Assembly: GCA_009760855.2 (NCBI GenBank)
Contig: WPIO01000052.1
Coordinates: 2,282,501-2,346,500, forward strand
Direction of reading: 5' to 3'
DNA from: Cristatella mucedo
Taxonomy: Eukaryota > Bryozoa > Phylactolaemata > Cristatellidae
DNA length: 64,000 nt
The notes below the pieces were generated by a model. That model was not told the origin of the DNA, did not search any database, and was given only the letters and a program-made list of their open reading frames with translations. Below are positions 54,908 to 64,000 of the stretch, one piece after another (positions within the stretch are counted from its first letter, which is position 1; each line of letters opens with the position of its first letter). The translations under genes were made by a program, and so were the position numbers.

Positions 54908-55435
54908 CTTTATGAGAATAATACATTTTTATAGCGTACTCAGAGGACTTTTAATCTCTTTCTAGACACTTCAAATGATTTAATAATTTAATTAATTTGT
55001 ATAGCGCCCTAAGAGAACTTTATGTTCAGACGCTTGACAAATGCCGTATGGCTCGAGCCCACGACTCGGTAAACAAGAAATTTACCTTGACCTCAGTCGT
55101 TAAAGGTGAGCACCTTAACCACTTGGCAGAACCTGCGCGCATATTTTATAAAGAAAGCACGATCGTATGGTAAGTGGTAGCGTGTACAATGTCAGCATCT
55201 AAATATGCTAGTGAGAGCGTGCGTAAGCACACAATGGATACACCGCAGGACCCACCAAAATGCTGTGAGACATTGGTGCGTTTTTAGCTTCTTTTTAAAT
55301 GTCATTTAGTCAGTGGGTGTCGTGGCGTAAGGCGGGAGTGAGTTCCTAGCTTTAGTGAGCATACGATTGGAAGGCGCAGTCTCAAAAGGATTTGAGCTTC
55401 GCACGAGGTATAACTAAACGATTGGAGTCGACAAC
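54908..55435 (-). mobile_element. LINE 3' copy split by SINE-B
   Basis: GTACTCAGAGGACTTTTAAT and CTCTTTCTAGACACTTCAAA (54939-54975) is the LINE 3' end. The element resumes at about 55140 with the 3' UTR and the end of the ORF region (CATACGATTGGAAGGCGCAG). SINE-B lies between. Confidence 0.75.
54976..55135 (-). repeat. SINE-B copy inserted in LINE
   Basis: GCGCCCTAAGAGAACTTTAT tail, GGCTCGAGCCCACGACTCGG B box, GAGCACCTTAACCACTTGGC A box. An extra AACAAGAAATTTACC lies between the boxes. Confidence 0.75.
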
Positions 55436-56447
55436 ATTGATATTATATTAATGCGACGCCGATGTCTGCATCGAAAAGGATAAGCGAGCGGGGGGGGGGA
55501 CGGGGCTGCGATTGCCGTCCTGCCTGTCCGCAGGCAGCACTGCTTGAAACCGTCGCGGCCAGGCGCAGCGGAAGCTGCGCTGCCAGCCGCGACGGTTCCA
55601 GATCGCGGCCAGGTGTACGGCAGCCCGCCGATCGTTGCCCCGCCCCCGCCCGCCCCCCCCCCCGATCGGCCGCAGCAGCGGCGAGGCGTGGCGACGGCTG
55701 CGGCGGCGGCGGTCGCCGGGCGGCGGCCTCGCATACTTGGCGCAATGACTCGTGCGGTGCGGGTGTGACTAATTCGACTGACACGGTGGCTTAGCAGCTT
55801 GCGGCATCGCGCGACGGCTTTCATCGATCGAGCGCTAGCGCACCCGCGCGCCGTCGCTGCTTGGCGAGCGAGCGAGCGAGATAACGACCGGCTGGCCGGA
55901 GAGTCGTAGCAGGACAACTAGGGCGGCGACGTAATCGCCAGCGCGAGCGCGCCGCTCGCGGCGGCAGCGCGGCTTGCGCGAGCCTTTGTGCTGCCGTGTC
56001 ACGTCCGTAATTAACCGCTCCGATAATTAGCCGTCTCGGCACAGCGCGCGACTGGGAGCCATTAAGAGTCGGCTGCAGCACGGCCAGCCTACGCGTGCGG
56101 TGGCTTTTGTCCACTCGAGTCGACGTCGTCTGCGGCAGCGCACGTGACTAGCGAAGCGGCGGGTCGGTCGTGCCGCGGTCGCCCGAGCACCCGAGGCGCG
56201 CTTCGTCGCCGCCGATTTCGCCGCGACGCCTTGCCATCTAGCGGCGCCCCCAGAGTCGCCCTGCGAAGGCCGCACGCAGGCGGCGCCGCGCGAGCACGAG
56301 AAATCGGCGACGTTGCCGAATATCGCATCGCATCGCATCGGCTCGTCGCAAAATTTCCAATCTCCCGACGGCGCCAAACGAGCAGAGCGCAGCGCTAAAA
56401 GGAGCGCGGCTGCGCGCTCTGCGCCGCTCCGTCGTCGCGGCTCCTCT

Positions 56448-56450
<3 letters not shown>

Positions 56451-56491
<41 letters not shown>

Positions 56492-56505
56492 GCCGCCGCC
56501 GCCAA
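56451..56505. repeat. (CCG)n array
   Basis: About 18 CCG/CCACCG units. Encodes poly-Pro on the plus strand. Confidence 0.95.
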
Positions 56506-57135
56506 GCGCCCGAAGCGCCGAAAAGGCCCATCTCCATCTAATCCTCGCAATCCGGCGCCGCCGACCGGCGCGATTACCGGCACCCAGACAGGTTATTCGA
56601 GCGAGAAAGTGCATAGCTCCGTCACAGCTTAACCACAAGCCCTACTTAATGCTGCGCCGGGGCGCGGCCGGCGTATCTCGGCCGAGCCGACCTGCTCGCC
56701 CCGCCGCGCCGCGCCGCGCCGCGCCACCCGCCGTCGCTGCGCCGGCTCGAGTGATAGAGCTGCTGCGCCCTGAGCGCCTTCTCTTCTTCTGCCGCGTTCC
56801 AGCCGTTGCGCTCCAGCGGCGTCGATACGACGACGTAGGCGCGGCGGCCGACGCGCGACGGCGCTCGACGCTCAGCGTGCTGTCTGTCGCGGTCGCCCGC
56901 CGCGCGTCTATCGGCGAGTCTCAGCTTCTCACTTCCCGATGGCGCTCTCCGAGGCCAACCGCGAGCGGCGCCGCCGCCGCCGCCGCCGACGGGCGCGTCG
57001 CGAGCGCCGAACAGCGTCGTTGAGCGCGCGCGCCTCTGCGGCGCGCGGGGTTCAGACGCAGTCCGCACGACGACGCTTCGGTGGCGGCGGCGGCGGCGGC
57101 GGCGGTGGCAAACTGGGAGCACAGCGGCGCCCATC

Positions 57136-57180
57136 CGCCCGGAGCGAAGCAGCCCTGCGAGGGCTGCTTCGCTCCGGGCG
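57136..57180. repeat. Perfect 20-bp inverted repeat with 5-nt loop
   Basis: Left arm CGCCCGGAGCGAAGCAGCCC (57136-57155), loop TGCGA, right arm is its exact reverse complement (57161-57180). Confidence 0.98.
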
Positions 57181-57347
57181 CGTCGCGGGGCCAGCTTCGA
57201 GCGGAGCGCGCGTGCGGTGGCGCCCCCGGCTTCCGCGACCGGAAGATTCACGACGAGTGCTATCCGAAAGACGAGCGACGCGGATGCGACGTGGAGAGCC
57301 ACGCGGCCAAGCACCGCTCGTGGACACCGGGGATGAAAAGTGGGAGT

Positions 57348-57530
57348 AGGAGAAGGAGAAGGAGGAGGAGGAGGAGGAGGAGGAGGAGGAGAAGGAGGAG
57401 GAGGAGGAAGAGGAGAAGGAGGAAGAGGAGGAGGAGGAGGAGGAGGAGGAGGAGGATGACGACGAGGACGACGAGGAGCAGGAGAAGGAGAAGGAGAAGG
57501 AGGAGGAGGACGAAGAGGAAGAGGTGCGAA
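57348..57530. repeat. (GAG/GAA)n polypurine tract
   Basis: 109 uninterrupted purines at 57348-57456, then GAC/GAG-rich sequence to about 57523. In the frame starting at 57350 it encodes an acidic Glu/Asp/Lys segment that stays open to TAA at 57647. Confidence 0.95.
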
Positions 57531-57660
57531 CGAATGGCGTGGCGGCCAGTCGCAGTCGGCCGCCGCAAGCGCTACTATCTAGAACGGACGCAAAGCTGAC
57601 GCTGTTTGGGCAACATTGGGCCCTACGAGCGGCGAGCGGAGTAGAGTAAAGACGCGATCA

Positions 57661-58769
57661 TGAAGCTCATGTAGGTGCTACGGCAGTTCGACTGGCGCGG
57701 TTTAGGAGAGCCGAGCTCGCTCGAGTTGTCGTACACTGTTTCGCTACTACGGTCGGCGCTCCGCGCTGGTATGACGGCGGGGGCGGCTAAGTTGCTTGGT
57801 TGCAGTTATCTGGAGGCTAATGAGGATTTCGCGGTAACATTTCTTACGCGCCGATTAATAACTAGTATCGCAGCCATATCGTCGGGTTACTCGGCGTCGT
57901 CGTCGGCCCTTGCCAGATTTGCGAATGCCTGGCGCGGGGAAGCACGCGAGCCGCAGTTCACACGCGCGCGGCCGCAGTTCAGACAGTCGCGGAGTGGCCG
58001 CGCCGTCACTCTATCCTTCAAACGATGCCCGCCACATTCCGGTCTGCCGCTTCCCAGACTTGCCACTTCCGTTTCCCAGACTTGTCACTTCCGTTCGCCA
58101 GACCTGCCACTTTCGATGCCTTTGTTCGCTGCTGGAGCGTGAGGAGGAGAATTGCCGTCGGACGGCGAGGGTCTCTTCATCGGCAGGACCTCTACCTTCC
58201 AGTGAGAAAATGAAATGGGCTCGGAGAATGTGTGGCGAGGCTAGGCTGGGCAACGGAGAATCTGGACGAGGCTAGGCTAGGCTAGTCTAGGATTGGCTAG
58301 TTAGAATCTGCGGCTGTGGTAGCGACGTCCAACAAGCCTGCATCAGCGAGTACGAACATTTATCCAGTATTTATGCTCGCGTTCGTCGACGCTCTGTGCA
58401 TATAAAGCTGCGCTGCGACTCTTTTCTGATCCGACGACGCACGCCCAAGTCTCACGTCTAAGCGAACAAAAGCACGCCGCTGCTTAACGAATGCAGGAAT
58501 AGGAGCTGCGAGTACATTCAGATTTTAACAGGCAACGCTCATGAAAATGGCCGCGAACCATGCGATGACCCGTCGGCAGCCGAGTGGATCATCACAGGCA
58601 CGCTAGTCGTCGCTGACGCTGCGCGGCAGCCATCGGCAATAGAAAACCAAGCAAGACCAGAGCTTGGCATTTTCAGAGTACCACAAAATGCCGGGATTGC
58701 TAGGCGTTCGGCCGTATGCAGGCGTAACGAAGAGGCCGGCAAGATCAAAGTGCATTCCGCAACAGGCGT
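57661..58769. other. No gene recognised; 22-bp triple repeat at 58049-58117
   Basis: CCCAGACTTGCCACTTCCG is repeated three times with changes at 58049-58117. The frame 57675-58142 is open for 155 residues but shows no known domain. Confidence 0.45.
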
Positions 58770-58995
58770 GCATCCCTATAATAATAATAATAATAATAGG
58801 AATGACAATAATAATAATAATGATAATTATGTACAGCGTCCTCAGAGAACTGAATCTCTTTTCAGGCACTTTACGGATGCTGTACAGAAAGAATTACCAA
58901 ATGACTGGTAGTAGCGTCCGCAAGCGGCGTGCATTGATTAAGCAGGTACATGCGCGGACGAAGAACGAATCGCAAAAGACCCGCTGAATGCTGCA
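58770..58995 (-). repeat. LINE 3' tail copy
   Basis: (ATA)n tail, CGTCCTCAGAGAACTGAATC, TTTTCAGGCACTTTACGGAT and further 3' UTR. Strong 5' truncation. Confidence 0.8.
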
Positions 58996-59157
58996 GTAAA
59001 CTATAGCAAGGAGCGTCGACAAAGCCGGGCTTTCTTAGCTGGGGCTGCGGCACGGCGCAGAGCGCTCGAAGCTGAACGGAGCGCGGCACTCTACGCAGGG
59101 CGCTCACCCTGCGGCGGACAGCTCGCAGTAGAGCTCGCCGCTCGGAACGTCCGATAG

Positions 59158-59228
59158 CTCGAGAGAGATTGAGTTCTCTGAGGGCGCTTTATCAAGTGCA
59201 TTATTATTATTATTATTATTATTATTAT
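59158..59228 (+). repeat. LINE 3' tail with (TTA)n
   Basis: AGAGAGATTGAGTTCTCTGA, GGGCGCTTTATCAAGTGCAT, then about nine ATT units. Confidence 0.85.
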
Positions 59229-60501
59229 AGCCGCAGCTCTCACTGAGCGAAGAATTCCGCAATTCGCCGAATCGCCCGCCAATCGGAGCGCCCTACAAGC
59301 GCGCGTACTAGTCAGGCTCGCTCGCCGAGCTGAGGGGGAGGGGAAGGGGGAGGAGGGGGATGGGCGCATCCGGGGGAGGGACGCATCCGGGGGAGGGGTG
59401 CATCCGCCGAGCGACTAGCCGCCGCTGGCGAGCGAGCGCTCGCTGAGAGCGCGAGGCGGCGGCGGCGGCGGCGCAGTGACGAGCGCGTCTCAGCGAGCCG
59501 AGGGCTCGTCGGGGGGAGGAGGAGGGGCAGGGAACTCCGAGCAGTCGCCGCGAGGCGAAAGGAGCGCATGCAGCCAGCTCCGCTCGTCTCCGCCCGCCGC
59601 AATCGCTCCGCGTCTTCGAAGGCGTTTTCGTCGTCGTCGTCCGTCCTCCCGGATGTTTATTTCTTGTGCAGTGACTTTCTTACCGCTGCGAAATCCTTTT
59701 TGCCGCCTCAGACCAGCCATTCGCAGGCGCGAGTCCAGTAGCTGTCGGAGTTTGCGCCGCGTTGAGTCAGCGCCGCCGCTGCGCACCGGGCTAACCGCCA
59801 CGCGAGAGTGTACAGCGTCCCGACGGCGTGGCAATCGTCGCTAAAAGACTGCCGGCTGGCTTCGTTTGTAGAGGACCGCCTGCACAAATCTCGCCGAAAA
59901 AGCATCCGGGGCGCGCAAGTTGCTCGAGCCCACCAAACTTGCGAAGATTACTTCGGGAAAGGGGAGAGGCTCTTTAAGCTGACAGCGCTCGCTCGCTCCG
60001 ACTGGCAGCGTGTTATGGCGCTCTCGGGTCGACGCAGGCAACGAACTCGTCGTGGGCGCCAGGCTAACGGTGACTGGCACAATCGGGCTGGTGCCCGGCA
60101 CGAAGCCTCGGCGACGCCTTCGCAATTATACCCTCCTTCACCAGGGCCAGTAGATGGCTCTCTAAATGGTTGCTTTACTCGAAAGGACAGCGGGCGGCAG
60201 CGGCGCGCTGGCCGAAATAAGCGGCTGAGCATCCGATCTTGTGCACTCGCCTGAGAGGCGCGACGGCCTATTAGACGCATTAGGCCTATCAGCAAGCTTC
60301 GGGTTTGCTATGAAGTGCATCTCACACTCTCGTGATAGGGCCACAATCTACCGCTTGTAAATTCTGTGCTGCCGCCCACTGTTGACTCGGGATTTTTGAC
60401 CATTGACTTTCTCTTACTGATGTTCGCTTGACTCTTTTTGGCAGAGATAGACAGATGGTGGTCGAGAGAGACTAGCACGCAGAGAGGTAGATGGATAGAT
60501 A
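59229..60501. other. No gene recognised; GC-rich
   Basis: GCATCCGGGGGAGGG is repeated at 59365-59405 (18-bp period). Frames up to 148 residues (59808-60254) have no recognisable domain. Confidence 0.4.
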
Positions 60502-60832
<331 letters not shown>

Positions 60833-61184
60833 TGAAAATAGCGTGGCGCGGCGTGGGCAGCATCAAGGTCAAAGTCGCAGGAGCCTAGCTACTCTCGCTC
60901 TGCATTGCTGCCGCCACTGGCTGCATTCAGTGAGTGGTCCACAGTGCACTGCTACCGCTGCTGGAAGAACAGCGAGCGGGGTGCGGCGCAGCGACATTCG
61001 CGCGACTCGGCTAGTGAGCCGTTACCTAGTCAGCCGTGACCTCTGCGGACTGGCGAGTGCTTACCGAACGACACTAATTCGGTGACACATCGGGCGGTTG
61101 AGGCAATGGCAGATGACATCTAGATGCCACCTGTATGCAGCAGCCAACCGACTTCGACTGAGCACGACAGATTGATCGTGAGAA
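60833..61184. other. No gene recognised
   Basis: Nothing recognisable. Confidence 0.4.
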
Positions 61185-61250
61185 GCATCGCTGAGTCAGG
61201 ACGGCAGTCGAGGAAGTGATTAGCATGGAAGTAGCTGCATGGAACGGCTG
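61185..61250 (-). repeat. Repeat-C fragment
   Basis: AAGCATCGCTGAGTCAGGAC, GGCAGTCGAGGAAGTGATTA, GCATGGAAGTAGCTGC matches the copies in AKT intron 11 and at 52150. Confidence 0.55.
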
Positions 61251-61254
61251 AATA

Positions 61255-61305
61255 TAATTCATTTATGTAACGTTCATATGTATAGCGCCCTAACAGTCCG
61301 TCTCT
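61255..61305 (-). repeat. SINE-B/LINE tail fragment
   Basis: AATTCATTTATGTAACG and TATAGCGCCCTAACAG resemble the minus-strand SINE-B 3' end. Confidence 0.4.
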
Positions 61306-61450
61306 AACAACATCGACAGCTCAATCAGTTAGATCCGGTAATACACACGGAGTAGCTCTGGGTACCTGCTGACGCGTCTCGGCATCTGTGAAAGGAAAGA
61401 TGGCCGCCAGTCTCAATGGCCATCCTTAATATGCCATTTGCCTTTGCATC

Positions 61451-61451
61451 A

Positions 61452-61503
<52 letters not shown>

Positions 61504-61525
61504 ACTGGCGGCGGCGGCGGCGGCA

Positions 61526-61608
<83 letters not shown>

Positions 61609-61664
61609 ACTGGCGGCGGCGGCGGCGGCACCGGCGGCGGCACCGGCGGCGGCGGCGGCGGTGG
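61451..61664. repeat. (GGC)n array, about 210 bp
   Basis: Roughly 70 GGC units with ACT/ACC-interrupted subblocks (GGCACTGGCGGC, GGCACCGGCGGC) recurring in the same order, so a higher-order duplication exists. Poly-Gly, poly-Ala, poly-Arg and poly-Pro frames arise from it. Confidence 0.97.
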
Positions 61665-61669
61665 CAAGC

Positions 61670-63585
61670 AGAAAATTCAAAGCGTCGCGTCATACGAATG
61701 CTGAGCGTCGCAGGTGAACACTTGCCGACAGCTGCGACGGGCACAGAGAGACAAAGAGCTGCAGCGCCGTCAGGGAGGAGCCGTCACGTAACCCTATCTT
61801 TACTTTGATTATCATGAGCAGTATTTAGCGGCGGACGGGTAACTCGGCTATGGCGAGACAATGGCTCGCGACATTCAGAGGACTCTAGGGCCGCCTAGAA
61901 TCAAGATGGTGAGATAAGTCTGGAAACTGAGCACGTCTAAATCGTGCAAATCGAGCTGTGCTACGGTGTTAAGAGATTAAGTGGTGCACTTAACAGCGGC
62001 AACTCTCAGAGCTAGCCTGCGGCGTCGTTTCCCAAGGCATGATTACGATCAGACCGGAATGAATAGCCGTGCAATGCTATTGGAATCAATTAGAGGCTAG
62101 CTGCGCCGATTTGGGCTTCCATTATGTTCAACGCAGCTGAATTTGAAAGGCTATTCTTGTGGGGCTCAGGGCTTAAAAGGCTGTTTGGAGGTACATTGTC
62201 TCCGTCGCAATGTTAAGCCCCACTATCGACGCATGGCTGATTTGTTATGTAATAGCGTTCCAAACTAGGACTAAGGTCAGAAAGCTAAATCCGTCTCGCT
62301 CTCTTTAGCGTCGATGTCGCGTAAATTCTCATTTACTCGTCTCGATCTCGACCATTTTTCTTAAGTGAGACCATAAAGTGGCTTTTTCGTTTCAATTGTC
62401 AACTATTCGCATACACTAACTCCGACGAAATCCGCGTTGGTCGCTCCGGAGAAAGGTTTTCCGCGCTGACTAGCGAAAACGATGAAGAGGCTCTGGGCCC
62501 GCCCACTTTTTAGAGAAGGCAGCGGAGTGTGAAATCGCACGGAGTACATTTCTTTTCTAAATTGCAACTCCGCAGGTTTTGAGCGAAGGTCTAAACTTTG
62601 AACAGGTTTTTCAGATGGTCATGGAAGACTAGCAGGCAGTTGCCGGAATGCCGGATGCAGCCGCCTCAATAGGCCCCCCCCCTGTGGAACAGACGCACCC
62701 ATGGGGATGGCAACCGTCTGTCCTGTAAGCGATCGTTACTCAAGTGTACAGACTTCCATCGCTTAATCTTTAGAACGTTGCTGTCGCTATAGAATAGAGC
62801 TGGTGTTGCCCGCAGATAGACTTTCCCAACCAACAACTCCTCGCGCGCTCAGTCACCTCGAGCTAAAAAGAAACCACGCCACTATGATTCAGACTATACG
62901 CCTGTGTGATTCAGACTAAAAGAACTCCCGGAGACGCCGGGGACTCAATCCGTCAAGTGAGCATCTGCGAAGCGAAGGGTCTACCGTTGCGCTAAGCTTG
63001 ACAACCAATAAGAAGTAGGTGGATATTGTCCTCCGCCAGTGCTACATTTTGAGACTTCGCACTGCAATGGAGTTCTCCAGCACTTGCAACCGAACTCAAA
63101 GATCAGTTCTAATCATTCTTCGCCATTGCAAGTGCTGGCGGCACCGCAGCTTCCGCGGTCCGAGTCAGGCAACCTACTTAAGTATAGTATAAACGTATCG
63201 AACGACTTTTAGGAACTTAATTTCTGTAAATAATTTCTAGACGGCTCGCATCGGAAGTCGATGAGAGTGTCTTTAGATGAATGCTGTCGGCGCTTGGTCA
63301 GTCCAGCAGGGATCAAGCTGCGAGCGTGAATGAACCGCTACATGCGTGCCGGAAGCTATGTTCACATTGCAGCTGTCCATGATTGCAGATAATACAGTTC
63401 AAACACATTTGTTGACAGGTTTAGTCACATGCATCCAATTGAAATCAGAAATGAGCTTCTGTAGTATTGTAAAAACAGAGCTGAACTTCTTTCATGTTGA
63501 TCTATCAAGCAACGGCCGATTTATGCAATTTACAATGCACAGAGCTCAAGTGTAAATGAAGCTGTCGGCCAACGCTCAAAAGTGG
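61670..63585. other. No gene recognised; weak tRNA-like segment at 62945-63002 (-)
   Basis: The reverse complement of 62945-63002 contains TAGCGCAACGGTAGA (good A box) and GGATTGAGTCC (B-box-like), but arms do not pair as in a functional tRNA. No protein recognised. Confidence 0.4.
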
Positions 63586-64000
63586 CTCAGCAAGCAAATT
63601 TCCCGTTGAATCTGCACAAAATCAAAGTGTAATATTCCGAAGTGAGCTTTCACATCAGCTCCTCAGTCAAGCCTGCCTACTTTCAGCTTCTTAACATTGC
63701 TAAAATTTGGGCTTGTTTAGACAGGGAGACCGCATCTAAATTGGTCCTTGCATTTATGACATCCCGTCTTGACTTCTGTAACTCACTGCTTGTTGGTCTA
63801 CTGACCTATGTACTCCTGCGCTTACAGCCGGTGCAAAAATCTACAGCTAGGCTTGTCTGTCGTCAGCGTCGCAGTTGCCACATCACACCCCTTCTCGCCG
63901 ACCTGCACCGGCTCCCAGTCAAGCAAAGCATCGACTTCAAGATTTTGTCACTCACTTTCAGGTTCCTTCATTATTTGGCTCCAGCCTACCTACAAGATCC
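63586..64000 (+). mobile_element. LINE copy running off the window edge
   Basis: TTGAATCTGCACAAAATCAA, GCCTACTTTCAGCTTCTTAA, ACATTGCTAAAATTTGGGCT, TGACATCCCGTCTTGACTTC and CAAGCAAAGCATCGACTTCA follow the same order as the copy at 10775. Frameshifted, and cut by the end of the window. Confidence 0.85.

Larger units (their letters stand above)
55440..57660. other. CpG-rich block (possible CpG island), no assigned gene
   Basis: Very high GC and CpG for about 2.2 kb, unlike the flanks. Long open frames occur on both strands, as expected where TA-containing stops are rare. None encodes a recognisable domain. It includes (CCG)n at 56451-56505, a perfect 20-bp inverted repeat at 57136-57180 and a 109-nt purine run at 57348-57456. 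It could be the promoter/first-exon region of a neighbouring gene. Confidence 0.5.

Noticed and set aside
56027-56638. Long frames (up to 236 residues) in 55.4-57.4 kb
   Set aside because: The block is very GC-rich, so stops are rare in every frame. Frames overlap on both strands and are dominated by Arg, Ala, Pro and Gly without a known domain.
62945-63002. tRNA candidate on the minus strand
   Set aside because: Good A-box word (TAGCGCAACGGTAGA) but no valid anticodon stem or T-stem. At most a tRNA pseudogene or SINE head.

Overview
This is an animal nuclear-genome window. It is about 64 kb, intron-containing, rich in retrotransposons and microsatellites, with no bacterial-style operons. 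The only host protein-coding gene I can defend is a complete RAC/AKT serine-threonine kinase (protein kinase B) on the + strand. Its coding exons run from 39944 to 47865. I assembled 12 exons from GT-AG junctions. The reading frame is continuous across all of them and gives 489 residues: a PH domain, a very short linker, the AGC kinase domain and the C-terminal hydrophobic motif. The kinase looks invertebrate in type (Ser/Leu-rich C-terminal tail, many substitutions relative to vertebrate AKTs), but most intron positions match vertebrate AKT genes as I remember them. I cannot assign a phylum from the sequence alone.

Almost everything else is repeats. (1) A 5'-truncated LINE of the L2/CR1/Rex type is present in about 20 pieces on both strands. 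Its 3' end carries a short stem-loop followed by (TTATTA)n-like tails. (2) There are two tRNA-derived SINE families: SINE-A (best copy 50900-51068) and SINE-B (best copy 13797-13945). SINE-B ends in the same 3' stem-loop as the LINE, which suggests a SINE/LINE partnership. (3) DNA-transposon remnants include a SPIN-like hAT element with an intact 8-bp target duplication just upstream of AKT (39385-39576), a pogo-like transposase fragment between inverted ends (21299-21755) and a likely pogo/Tigger-type MITE (3343-3637). (4) A broken copy of an uncharacterised mobile protein family known from arthropods and cnidarians lies on the - strand at 1-970.

Layout: 1-13 kb is LINE/SINE debris with (CA)n and (CAG)n arrays. 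14-33 kb holds more LINE copies, including one with reverse-transcriptase palm segments (17100-18960) and one LINE inserted into another (28105-29905). 33-37 kb is moderately CpG-rich, with a candidate promoter and first exon at 36919-37017. 38-39.6 kb has a long (GT)n tract and the SPIN-like element. 39.9-47.9 kb is AKT, whose introns contain SINEs and microsatellites. 49-55 kb has nested LINE/SINE insertions and an 18-unit, 34-bp tandem array with a dyad-symmetric core (52642-53244). 55.4-57.7 kb is a strongly CpG-rich block with a perfect 20-bp inverted repeat and a 109-nt purine run. 58-64 kb has long (GA)n/(GACAGA)n and (GGC)n arrays and ends inside another LINE.
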